From positions 3,596,001-3,660,000 of the forward strand of contig JARKIF010000001.1 in the NCBI GenBank assembly GCA_029378245.1: a stretch of 64,000 bases of DNA, given 5' to 3'. Within the stretch, counting starts at the first letter, position 1. Every line of letters starts with the position of its first letter. The stretch is from Roridomyces roridus (taxonomy: Eukaryota; Basidiomycota; Agaricomycetes; Agaricales; Mycenaceae). The notes beneath the pieces were generated by a model, which saw only the letters and a list, made by a program, of their open reading frames with translations, had not been told where the DNA came from and did not search any database. Position numbers and translations under genes: made by a program. This document shows positions 45,060-56,700 of this stretch, in pieces.

Positions 45060-45560
45060 TTTCTATACATTTTATAACGCTCAAAAAAAAAAAGAAAAAA
45101 AGAGTGGGAGGGGCTGCATCAGACGCATACAAGACCTGTGTGACCAGGCTTGAGCTACTTGACGCTGAAGCTGGAAATGCACCATACTGCTGGCATTCAC
45201 GCAATGAGGGGACGGGGAACTGCACTCTTGGGGTCGTCACGGGCAAGACCACCTACGGAGCAGAAAGAGACAAAACTGAACACGCACGAAGAGATCTAGC
45301 CCAGGCACCTCATTCTCCTCCAGACGAAAGACATTGGACCTAGGCGAGTTGAGTGTAATGTACGGATACTGGAACGACGACGACTTGCCTTGAAGAGGGC
45401 GTTGATTGACTTGAGAGCGATTGGCACTGGGCTAGGTCAGCAGAGGTCGGCTATAGACAGAAGAAGTTGACCCACAGGTGAATTTACAGCGGTGAAAGCA
45501 CGAGCGAAGATGAAGAGATGAGATGGAAGGAAGAGAGAGTTGTCACAAATGGCGCTGTTC
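45060..45560 (-). repeat. Unclassified interspersed repeat, copy 5 (partial)
   Basis: It shares the TAGGCGAGTTGAGTGTAATG block (near 45339) with GGGCGAGTTGAG at 17084, 17329 and 28631, in the same orientation relative to neighbouring weak matches. It lacks the CCCGAGTAAAATGG and AATTTTTTG end blocks, so it is a fragment. Confidence 0.35.
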
Positions 45561-46900
45561 GTCACCGTGACCACTGACGCGGTGTATTACCCGATCGTAC
45601 ATTCCTCGATGAACATTCAAGTCTGGTGGGTAGTTGTGGCCCAGGAGAAGGGAGAAGATGAGATAGGCCCCGACCCATGTCGCCCAAGTCCCAACGCCAG
45701 AGGAGCCGAAATCAGCTGGATAGTTCGTTAACACGTTCAATCAATGGGCGACGCATCGTTCGGGCTTTCGTTGACGGTGAGTATTGATGTCGGTGCGCGT
45801 CGGTCGTCGCGTTCAAGTTGATTGCAGGAGAAGAGAAGCAGGTCAATTGGCATGAGAATCTTTTGCCGTTTCCGCACAATCGCCGTCAACTGCTCTTGGC
45901 TTCTACTCCCACTTTGCTGGCTTCACCTTGCCATTTGGTTCCTTCAAGTTCTGGAGCGTGCATGGACTACTGGGGAAAGAACACCTCTGTAATTTCAAAG
46001 GCATCAGACTCGCAGGTTGGTCGACGCACACCGGATTTACCAGCCTGACTCCGGCGCCGATTCAGGAGATTCGTGAATCAGGAGGCCGTTGACATTCTCT
46101 GGGCCGAGCAGGTAAAAGAATCGTATACCAAAGTGCTTGACTCACAAGGTAATAGTGCTGGCCATATATTTCCTTGCCAAGGATCGAGGTCCAAGAAAAC
46201 GGTCAGGCTCGCGGACCGCGGTACACCGGACGCGGGAGAAGAGTGGACTCCGATTGGTTGACGAGGGTGCGTGTTGGATGGAGGACGAGCTTGTCGTCTG
46301 CGGATGCTGCACGGGCCCGCGTCGAAGAAGCAAGGCAAGCGTTAGCCGACTCGGAGACATACGGAACTAGTCCAAGGTCGGCTACACTTCCGACTTCTCC
46401 CTCGACCCTACGGTCCTTACCCCGTCGTATAGGACATGGCTCTGGCCTAGTCTGCCCCGCAGGGGAAGTTGGCGAACCACTGGGATTGCCCGCAGCGATT
46501 GGGGCAGAAAAAGACGAGCGCCACCTTCAACTTCAAGTCCAGTAGCAACTACGCATGCATCTCCCCCTCCATTTTCTCTTCCACAAGTCATGTCCTGCCC
46601 AGCCTCCGCGGCTGCTGGAACAGTGCGAACTGGTGCCTTGTACTCTCTGCCGGTACGTCCTTTCCTTACTGGGGAAACGACTCTGCTGACACCAAATCTC
46701 AGTGCTACTATCTTGCGTCTGGCCGCCTCGATGATGGTCCCGGCCACTCAGAGTGGCAGAGTGGTATACTTGCGAGTTGCGACCAAACCTTTGGCAGTTA
46801 CGCGCACGTGGTAAAGTCACCGACCCTCACAAGATACAGCACCTACGAGCGTCCGCAGCTTGCTCAGCGAAATTAACAAGACAGGCCAAAGACAGGCAAG
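45561..46900. other. No gene supported
   Basis: Unlinked short frames on both strands. None shows family motifs or a consistent chain of introns. Confidence 0.35.
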
Positions 46901-47163
46901 GAATGACTGTCTGATTGGAAGTACAAGGTGGGCAAATCATTCGACTGAGCCGTCTGCCTGTCCTTCTTGGCTGATCCTGGAACAGTGGGCGCAATTGAAC
47001 GTCGGATATTGTATCGTCAGCTCAGCTGGGGTCGACGCGCTGCATCGCGCGCAAAATGGACCAGTAAGTCCCGTCTGTCTTTCAAACTCTTTTATGGGGC
47101 TTTGAATGTTCTCTGACAACGCCTTTCTACAGGCGTTTCTGGTCAACGTCACGCACACAACAT

Positions 47164-47795
47164 ATGGGCGGCAGTCTGCCAATGTTCCCCATAGGATCCT
47201 CGAGTTGTCGCCCAGATACCCCGTCTTGCACGACTTTGAGGATTCCATGCAGCGAGGTCACCGTCAATATCAAGAGCCTCCAGAACCGAGGCAGCTTGCA
47301 ATGCCCCCCTTCCGGCGTGATCGTTCCTGCGACCAACCGCGTCCCCACTCCCGTCATTCAAACGGTGTCACCAACGGCATCCCGACGTCCGTCGCGAGCG
47401 ATAATCAGCACGGCAGCAGCGGCGAGCGTCCCTGACTTCGTGGCCATCGTCGACCGGGCGCTGGTGTACTTCTTCCTGGCACGAGCCAGTACTTACCATG
47501 GCATCACTTGTCATCTGGTGGTCCAGGGCTTGCGGGAGCATCATTGCCGTTCAGACGCCAGTGGCCCAGATGTCCAAATGCACTCAGCCTTCGACCCTAC
47601 AGTGCGTCTTTATCTGGGCTTCCGCTTCTCTTGCTGACATTACCCCAGCGTGGGTGCGACTTTACGGGGATTGTTTGTGTGGCCTTCGTAGTTCTCGCTG
47701 GTATCCATTCGCGTCTTGGGACTCTTGACGAGTTTACTGCCTTGAATACACTCGTTTCCATTACTTCAGGCCCACAATCATCTATTCTACGCTAG
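47164..47795 (+). CDS. Possible secreted or membrane protein, 3' exons only
   Basis: A frame reading SEVTVNIKSLQNRGSLQCPP, then a Thr/Ser/Pro-rich stretch (NRVPTPVIQTVSPTAS), continues to HSAFDPT. Across an intron starting GTGCGTCT near 47602 it continues as RGCDFTGIVCVAFVVLAGIH, a hydrophobic segment. It stops at 47795, 25 bp from the convergent F-box gene. The upstream exons and start were not found. The Ser/Thr-rich stretch followed by a hydrophobic segment suggests a cell-surface protein. The corresponding 3' end at 23.8 kb is degraded. Confidence 0.3.
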
Positions 47796-47819
47796 TGTTT
47801 GGATACAAATGCGAGGTAT

Positions 47820-49553
47820 TTACAAATCGAATCCATGGAATACACAGCCTTTAAATAAATTAACTTGCAGTCGGATGTCTGCTCCAAATTTGATCAGCTG
47901 TGGCCCGAGAAAAGGTGGGCAGACGTACACAGTCGCCTTGTGATCCGCTAGCCCGTGTGTGGTGTAAATTCTGCAGGATTTTGGGCACTCCATGCAGTAA
48001 CTCTTCCCAGCAGGGACAACACCGGGAATAGTGCTGGGATCCACGCGGGGGTGCCTTAGGAAACGCATCAACAACAGACAGTGGATAGTTGGTCGCATTA
48101 CACACTTGGCGATGACGTGCGCTCCAAGCGAGTCGAGCCGGTGGAGGCGGCAATTTGAGCATAGGGGACACGGTATCTTGTCTTCGGGGCGCAGCTGCAC
48201 CTCCGAGGGGAAAGCGCCTTGTGACATTGATTCGAGCTCCACTAGAATGGCTGCGAGGTTTTGCGTCCACACTGTTGAAATGTTAGACGATCTAACTATA
48301 GTATCTGAGAAAATATCCCACCGGTCAATGTCAGCAGCTCTAGATCGCGGTTGAAAGCGAAAAGCAAGCGGGACATCGTTGGTGTGCGCTGGATCCCGCT
48401 AGCCTTCTTGGAAACAGTGACGGCCATCTTCTTGACGCTGCAGATTTCGGTATCAGACGGTGTGAGGTGCACGTAGGGATTGACTTACAATTCGGTATTG
48501 AGACTATTGACCCGCTGGTGCTCGGCCAGGTATAGTTTCTGCCACTTGCGCAGCAATTTGGCGTTCTATTCGAGTCGTTACAACGGTAGCCGCAAGTCAC
48601 AGTTCAAAAAAGAGACCTGTTGAATAGCGTCGCGAGAATGGGCCCGTCGGCGGCATTCCTATCCCTCGTCAGTTACACGGAAGACGTCGGAAGGCTGGAC
48701 ATCACCTGCTCCAGTTGCTTGCGTGACCGAATCGGAAAATTGGCGTCGTATCTGACTTCACCCGAATCGACAATCTGCGCCTGCTCCCGTTCTGCTTGCG
48801 CGTCCGCCACGTCCAACTCCGAGTAGAAGAAGACCGGCTCGCTGTCCCCCGACAGATCCCGTGGCAACCACTTTCCCCAATCCGCATCGTCATACTTGTG
48901 AATGAGGTCCTGCCTAATCAAATTGGCACTAAGAACGCCTCAGTGAGAACACGCCGTGCGGGAGCAAAAGACGCGTACTCGATGCTTTTCTTGCAGCTCT
49001 TCTGCAATCCGGGTTAGTTTATCAGATGAATGCGCTGTACCCACGGCGTACCGAACAAGACCGGAAACGAAAGAAGAAATCGAACGGTTGGCCAACGAGG
49101 GGATGAGAAGGGTTGGCGACGTTGACAGTCTCACACTGAGGTCGCTGCTCGCCAGTGAGCAAATGAGATTATGCAGATACTGGGCGACTCACTGAACATT
49201 CTCCTCCACCAAAGATGAATTGGATATAGGCCCGGTGGGTGTAGTTGCCACTGGCCGTTACTGTGGGCAGAGCGGGGAGACGAGGACAACCGCCGCGAGC
49301 TATATTCACCAACGCCACGTCCCACAGACGCGGGTGCGCGAGAATGATGGCTTTGAGAGGCTTGGAGGTCATAAATACTTGAATAAGGGCATGAGGGCTG
49401 CAATTCTCCAGTATCTGCTCGCATATTAGTATCTCGCCCGTTTCTGCTTGTACTTGCACGCACCACTAGGATAATATCATTGGAGAATCCCTGGAATTCA
49501 TAAAACACACGAAAATGCTTGGGGCGGAGGGAGAAAGGAATGATTTTTCGCAT
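47820..49553 (-). CDS. F-box/zinc-finger protein, copy C
   Basis: About ten exons. It starts MRKIIPFSLRPKHF at 49553. F-box: FSNDIILV + ILENCSPHALIQVFMTS, RLWDVALVNIARGG, GNYTHRAYIQFIFGGGECS. Middle: SCKKSI joined to DANLIRQDLIHKYDD, then ADWGKWLPRDLSGDSEPVFF. C-terminus: IPCPLCSNCRLH...AHVIAKH (C-x2-C-x13-H-x4-H) and KSYCMECPKSCRIYTTHGLADH, then HKATVYVCPPFLGPQLI, ending GCVFHGFDL at 47820. In this copy, bases inserted between the upstream MRSEL-type ATG and MRKIIPF put that ATG out of frame, supporting the later start. Intact by eye and closest to copy A. Function as an SCF adaptor is inferred from the F-box alone. Confidence 0.68.
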
Positions 49554-49649
49554 GGCGAGATGGAGGCGAAGGGTAAGGGTGGCGCGACTTGTTGATCTGT
49601 TCTGTCATTCTACTCAAACTCGCTGCTAGTTCACTGCGCATCGTTTATA

Positions 49650-51976
49650 TTCTCAGATACCTCAGACAAGATTCGCAAGTAAAATGAAAGACGCGACATA
49701 TTTCTCTGGGCTATCCTCAAGTTGTGCGTTGGGCTCGCGCCGAGGCAGCCTCGTCTTCAAGTCGCGCGTTCAGTCTCTTGTCATACTTCTGCGCGCCAAT
49801 TCGGAGTATTTTTTGACTTGCAAGACCCACCGACGGAACGCAGAGTTCTACCGTCACTTACTGCGGACAACGCCTCGAACAAAGCACCTGCACAAAAGAC
49901 GGTAAGTTTGGCGGAGGGTTCTCTTAAAGTGGTCCTCTGCCCTGAAGCTCAATCACACCCCATCCTCTAGGCACGGGTCAGTCTCGTCGGTACAGCGTAA
50001 AACGGTCACGCACCACTGCAGCACCAGTTGCCCGGCCCCGACACTCGCAGAGGCAAAGGAGAGCTGCACAAGTCTACATGAGCACCCAACAGCAGAAGCC
50101 ATTGACCGAGTGCCCCAGATGAGACAGCCTCCGATGGCTTACTCTTCTTCTGCACGTCAACGCTGGCCAGCTGAAGCGCTCAAGGTTCCATGGCATGGAA
50201 ATGTGGCCGTGGGGAGGGAGGCGAGGAGGACTGTCCTCCTGCGCGGTCCCAAACTGCAGAGTAGGCACTCGGTTCTCCAGCGCTGAGATGAGACAGGGAT
50301 GGAAGAGGAGGACAGGTGCTGCAATTTTCAAATGCCGGGGCCCGCTGTTGGCCCGCTGCTCCGGATCATCGATCATAGTCTACATACTCTTGTCCTCTCC
50401 CTCCATGCGCCACGTATCCACGTGTAGCAGTACTCCCTTTTCCCCGACGTCGGAGTCTCCGAATCCTTCCGCGAGAGCGGCTCGCTCAGCACCAGATTCA
50501 GATGAGACCGCTCGCGCTCGGTGGCTTTAGGCACATGCCTTTGTTCTTTTTCCCGCGTCCACGACGATGACTTTCCACTGCTTCCACCTTTTCTCTCCAA
50601 GCAACGCCCGCAATCCACATACCCATTAAGGCCGATTTGGAATTCATTTCAATGCCATCAATGACGCCCTCTAGCGACGAAGGGGGGTAGCGCGGAGGGC
50701 ACTATCGGCGGGGAAACAGTTTCCGGATCGTCTTCGATTCAAGTGCTCGACATCAAGACTACGGTGCCGAAGTCCAAGAACGACCAGGGTGACGGATAGT
50801 GTATCTCAAGGTGCGTTACCTGCTTGGGCTGCGCGTTCTTTCGCTGATATGTTTGTAGTCCTCGGGCTGGATCGTAGCAACTGAGAGCATTGCGGCCTCC
50901 AAAGTAGTAATGGAATCCTTACCATCAGTACGCTTCTTTTTATTCTGCTTGCATCCCGACCAATCGTTACCTCAGGCTGGCGAGCGATGGCCCTCCGGAA
51001 CCTTGGCCTGCACTTTTACCCGGGCTCGCAGTGTTCGGGCGCGATGTGGTTTGGTAACAACTTGGGGACGTGGGAGCACATTCGTGCCGGAATGCAGACA
51101 GACTGTCTCAGCCAACGTTAGCGGGTTGAACCCAGGTCGGGATGCTGCATTTTGGTAAGATACCTTCCAAGGATGTGCATTGTGCTGACCACCCGCAGTA
51201 TGTTATTTTCCCGCAAGACCCGGAGGGCTTGGATCGAGGCCGGTTCTTTAGCAGCGCTCCAGGAGGACGAGGTTTGTCCCATTCTCTTTTCTTCTGCTGT
51301 ACAAATTCACACCGTTTGATCTCAGGTTTTCGACTACTCGCACACCACACGCTACGGCGCAGCGAAAGGGAATGAACGACTTGGGAATGATGTTGGTGTC
51401 AAGGCAGCGCTCCACGAGATCCCTGTGTAACTCTTCTGCTTCATTCGCGAAGGGCGGATCTGGTTTGCCGAGAAAGGCGGGCAATGCCAGGGGCGAGTTG
51501 CATTCATTTGGGAGGGATGGCGAAGGATGGGTTGTGCTCGTACCTCAGACGGACATGTCACATCATCCAGCCGGCGAAGCTTGAAGCCACTTGGCGGCTG
51601 GATAATTCAGTCGTCTTTGACGGGCAGAAAAACTGGAGAGAGATCGCGGGTCGACATCTGCGAGTGAGGGGTGCATTGGTGGAAGGTACGCGTTCCCTGC
51701 CTTTCAAATCTCGACTTGGTAACTTATTCTCCCACAGGGTTAACCCTATGCGAACCCGGTTAAGAGCTATGTACTGGGTCGGCCGGATTCTTTGCTTCTT
51801 TCAGACGGGCAGAAAGGTCACGGCAACGCGGGTTGGTGCAAGATTCTTCTCCCTGACGCGTTTCTCAATCAGGTAGGCCGAGCTCAATATCCCTTCGCAG
51901 CACGCGCTCATTGCTTTTCTCCAGCAGATACCTAATACCTACGTATGGCGTATCGGCTTTTGTATTTATTGGACAA
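49650..51976. other. Duplicated flank of F-box copy C and gene remnants
   Basis: Bases 49650-50985 repeat 25860-27180 with scattered indels. After 50985 the sequence is unique. It contains coding-like but frame-broken pieces (for example LHFYPGSQCSGAMWFGNN near 51010 and IFPQDPEGLDRGRFFSSAP near 51212). A complete gene could not be assembled. Confidence 0.4.
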
Positions 51977-51988
51977 CTAGCAGATACC

Positions 51989-52001
51989 CGTGCTACGCAC
52001 G
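51989..52001 (-). terminator. Helitron 3'-terminal hairpin
   Basis: CGTGC-TAC-GCACG: a 5-bp stem with a 3-nt loop, 12 nt from the CTAG terminus. In Helitrons this hairpin is the signal that ends rolling-circle transfer. Confidence 0.85.
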
Positions 52002-52150
52002 ACAGTTGTAATCAATGAGGAAGTGAAGTACGAAACGATTCAGGTCTCCCGAAAAACACAGAAAAGATATCAAATTCAGGGAAGTAAAGTAGAAAGTCGC
52101 TAGTTATGCAGACATTTTTTGAGTAATAGAAGTGCGAAGTAGATTAGCCT

Positions 52151-53193
52151 TTAGCTGCTTTTAGTCACTCCACCACCACGGCCGACACCGAAAGGGGAAG
52201 GGGAGCTGTTGGGTCCCGACTCGTCGTCGTCTTCATCCCGGGAGTGTTTCTTGAGGTTCGAGTAGCTGAACCTGGCCTTCTTGGAAGAAGAAGGGCCTGA
52301 AAAAAGAGTGTCAGAGAAGAGGATGTACATGAAACGCAACCTGCTCACCGGCAGAGGGAGTGCTGCCCGAAGCCATGGGAGCAGGAGTGGCAGGAGGTGT
52401 GAACGCGCCGAAGAAGGCAATGTTATCAACATCGACGACAAAGCGATCGAGAGGCGTGTCACCGTCGAGAGCGGAGGCTATATCGGTGAGAAAACCACCG
52501 AAGGAGACCATCCTCTTGACCCAGGGAACAGGTTTCTTGTTGCCACGGTACCGGTTCGGGTCGAGGCGGCCTTCGATGGGGAAGATCGACTTTTCGGTGA
52601 AGGGGGTTGCGTCGGTGGAGGCTTTTTGCTTGTCAGCGTAGGCCTGGGTGTACTGTTCCGGCTCGACGACAAACTTCAAACCCGGGGTGTCCGAAACAGT
52701 GACAACGCCGGAGGCCATGATGTACATGCGAAGGGCCAAGTTCAGAGTCTTGAACGCCTCGCTGTCGCCTGCTGCAATGAGGTGGTACTGAATGGGTTTT
52801 AAATCAGAATAACGAAGGTAATGAAAAGACGCCACACACCGACTTGATGTCCCCAACAAAATTGAACTCCGCCTGCTCAGCCTCGCTCTCAGCATAGACG
52901 GCGAGGCCATTGACCATCTTGGCGCACTGGTATTCGGGTGAGAATTCCATAAGAAAGAGAAGTGGGAAACACACCGTGGCCGTCAAGAAGTACCATCCGA
53001 TGTCGGGCAAATCCAGCGCGTTCTCGTGATAAATGCGCAAGGACCCGAGGGCCCTCTCGACGGTGCTGGAACCCACATAGGTGTAGGCGTCAAAGACGGT
53101 GGTGCGCGGGGAGGACTTTCGAGGGTTCTCGAGTATGGCAAGACCGACCATTTGGACGGAGGAATGAGAGGGAGTGGATGTGCTTGTGGCCAT
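52151..53193 (-). CDS. Helitron-borne accessory protein of unknown function
   Basis: Four exons (52975-53193, 52840-52926, 52349-52787, 52151-52296) with clean GT-AG introns give 296 residues. The gene is in the same orientation as the Rep-helicase, about 550 bp downstream of it, and inside the element's termini. The N-terminal two thirds are globular (GSLRIYHENALDLPDIGWYF, LNLALRMYIMASGVVTVSD, PGLKFVVEPEQYTQAY). The C-terminal third is Pro/Ser-rich, then basic and acidic (SSSKKARFSYSNLKKHSRDE), with a possible nuclear localisation signal. I recognise no family. A single-stranded-DNA-binding role like the RPA genes of plant Helitrons is conceivable but not shown by any motif. It could instead be a captured host gene. 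Confidence 0.75.
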
Positions 53194-53741
53194 GAGTAGA
53201 GACGGTGGATGAAGGAGAGACGATGAGGAAAATTGCTGGCTCTCTGGAGCAGCTTTTTATGCAAGGAATGAGGGCGCAGGGCACCGCAGAGCACCTACCT
53301 TTTGGAAGCATCAGGCTTAACGGTTCAACCATTTACGTGAGACCCGCAGGGGATTCCTTCTAAAACAGGCAGGGCGGGCAAGGGCGGGCCAGAACAAATA
53401 TCCAGATTTGGGCGTCGGGGGACGTTGCCGAAGAGGCACAGAGGGTGATTTTTGAACCCAGAGGGAAGCGATAGGCGGCATCAGGTGGAACGATTCCAAG
53501 AAAATCAGTGGGTTGGTCCGAAGAACGGCCCCGGTGTAAGCAAGGCCGAGGATATTATCTGCGTACATCGAGAGAGAGAGAACTCAAAGAAAGCGCACAG
53601 CCACTGATACATCTGTACGATCAACGACCTTCGTAAAGTATTTTTGCAAACTCAACCAGAGTCTCTCCTCCTCTTTTCACAACAGGAGACTGGTTTCAAG
53701 AGAATTTGAAGAGGTTTTGTAGGGCCAGAATCTCAATTGAA

Positions 53742-56700
53742 CTAATCTAATAACACCTCGGGGTACACTACGTTGGGGGTTTCGGCGGCAGCTGCAGTGT
53801 CGGGTAGTAGCATTTTAATTCGTTGGCCAGAGGTAGCTCGAGAAAGAGCCACGTAGAGCTGGCCGTGAGAGAACACTGGGATACGAAGATCGAGGCCTAC
53901 AAACTTGACCGACTGGCCCTGCGCCTTGTTGATGGTCAAGGCGAACGCGAGACGGAGAGGGAACTGGCGGCGAGAAAACTTGAAGGAGAAATCGTTCGAG
54001 TCGGAGGGCGTCAGCGAAATGCGGGGGATGAGGGCAGTTTCACCATCGTGGTCTCCGCCGACGATACGGCACTCGAGAACCCTCTCGGACATCCGGAGAA
54101 GAATCATCCTGGTTCCGTTACAAAGACCGAACGCCGGGGAGAGGTTACGGAGGAGGATCAGTGGGCAACCCACTTTGAGGGAGAGCTCTCCGGGAGGGAG
54201 ACTACCTGAGTTGAGGGAGCGAAGAAACTCGACAGGGATGAGAGTTTCATCCCGATCTGCAGGTCCATCGGCACCTGCTTCATCGAGGATCTTGTCAGCA
54301 CTGAAGTAGGTGCGCGTTGGGCCCGACATGGCGTTGAGGACAGTGCCGTTGATCTCAGAAACGTCGGCATTGCGCGGCGCCAAGATCATCCGATTGAGGA
54401 AGTATTCTGGAGGCGGGGCAGGGACGCTGCCGATTCCAGGATATATGAACTCGATCAGGGAAGCAGCAGACTGGCACTCCATACCAGGCCGGAGAGCAAC
54501 GGTGCCAGTAGGCGTGAGACCGCGGCCGTGTCCGATGTCGAGGAGCCAAGATGCAAAATCGCGCTCATCCTGGCCCTCCGTACGCAAACGCATGTTCTCC
54601 CGCAGATGGAGAACCTCGACTTGCCCCCACAAAGGTGAGCGACGGAAGCAGGCGCCAACAATGTCCTCGCGGGAGCCCTTCGGAACTACAGGCAAAATCT
54701 GCTGAAAGTCACCACCAAAGACGACGGTGACTCCAGCAAAGGGGCGCTGATCATCGAGAAGGTCTCGCAGCGTCCGCTCGACAGCTTCGATCGCAAATCG
54801 GTGCTGCATGCCTATCTCGTCCCAGATGATGAGAGAAGTGCGACGGAGGAGATCGGCACGCTGGGAGTTTTTAGGGATGTTGCAGAACGATTCGCCGTTG
54901 AGGCCGTCAATGGGGATTTTGAATACGGAATGGGAGGTGCGGCCACCGGGCAGCAGCAAAGCCGAGATTCCCGATGAAGCGACACAGAGGACAACATTCT
55001 CCTCGCTCCGCACGCGATGGCAGATTGTGTTGTAGAGGAATGTTTTCCCAGTACCACCGGGGCCTTGAACAAAATAGGCTTTACCCACGCGCTGCTCCAC
55101 CGATGCAATGATCTTCCCGAAGGCGTCCAGCTGCTCCCGATTGAGGAGGGCTATCTGGCGCTCAGCCCGCTCACGCTCCTCCTCCCGGTTGTAGTCCAAC
55201 TGCTCCGCGATGAGAGGGTTCATGACTTCCGCATCCCAGTCGTGCTGCGAAAGAGGCATGGTCGGCCACTCCTTCAAAGAGCGGCCGGAATCCTTGAGGA
55301 GCTTGTCCAAAAGGAAGAGGCCGTAGTCGTAAACATCGTCCTCCGTCGGGTTGCGGCCCATCGCTTGTAGTCGGCGCGCGAGATCGTCACACATTTGGGC
55401 TCGGAATTCGGTCCAAAGATGGGCAGGGCGGGAGGGCTCACAGAATAACAGGAGCGTAGCAAAAAGGCGGCGGAGTCGGCTGCCGGTTTGCATCTGCGTG
55501 GCCTCGGCAAGGCACTGCCGCCATTCACCGTCATCTTCAAGCAGTCCGCGCGCCAGGCAGGCTTCGAGAAAGGTGGGGTACTCGATTGCGTTATATGTGC
55601 GAAGGTCTTGGAAGGAAGTCGGCCCTTTGACAACGGTGAGAAGCGTGCGAAGGTAGAATCGCTCGCCCGAGTTGGGGGGAACAAAGTACATGCGTCCGAG
55701 AGCAAAGCCTTGCTTTCGGATGTCCCATTTCTTGGCGTTCTTCTCGTTCTTCCAGGTAAAGTACTGCGGGAATTCCTGGTAGGTATATTGGCGTGCGATG
55801 GGACCGAGAATGGTGTCCTTGTTGGCATCGAAAAACGCCGTCAAGCAGGTGCGCTGAGTGGCGGCACGCTCCAAAACGGTCTCGGGATCGTCGCCAGCAT
55901 TGAAGACGACCAAGTGCTGCCCAGGAAGATGCACCTGAGAATGAAATCAACAAAGCGCGAGGAAGCATGAGAAGAGAGGGAAGAAATACCTGCAAGCGAA
56001 CAACATTCGGCACCTGGTCATGTGTGTCAAAGTGCAGGATGCGCCAAGCAGACTCTGCAGCCGAGAGGTAGCGACCCTCGATCCACCGGGTGACCTCATC
56101 ACGTTTGTTTCGCGTCTCCAGTCCAGCAACGTCACCGCCCTTCTGGATGTATTTGAACGCGTACTTGAACGATCCGAGGGAAACAGCGCACTCCACGTTG
56201 ATGTGGCAGTCGTATTTAGCTGAGAAGTAAGGGCTGTACGGGATAATCCAGGAGTTGTCCACCATGACACCTCCGATGTCGTAAGCGCGCCCGTCATTCG
56301 GACGGTAATATTGAGGATAGCCGTTGTCGTCCATGACGGTGCGATCGGTGAAGGCCTTCGGGAAGCGCTTGGTGCAGCGATCACCGTCCATGCACGGGGA
56401 ACGACGATTGGCGGCGCCGCAGGGACCGTGGACCATGCATTTCTTCACCGTCGCAAAGAGCAGCGGCTGGGTGTCTGGATCAGGCCAACACGCCCAAATC
56501 GCGGTGTCGATGTCCTCCGGGGTGAGCAGCTTCTGGCCTTGCTCCAAGAAGACCAAGAGGTGGATGTGAGGAAGCCCGCGCTTCTGAAACTCGACAGTGT
56601 AGACATATGCTACAGCCCGCCCGAATACGCCGTTCTTGTAGATGTCGGCAATGATGGCTTCTTTCTTCATTTGGAACACGCGTGCGATGAGGTCAGGACG

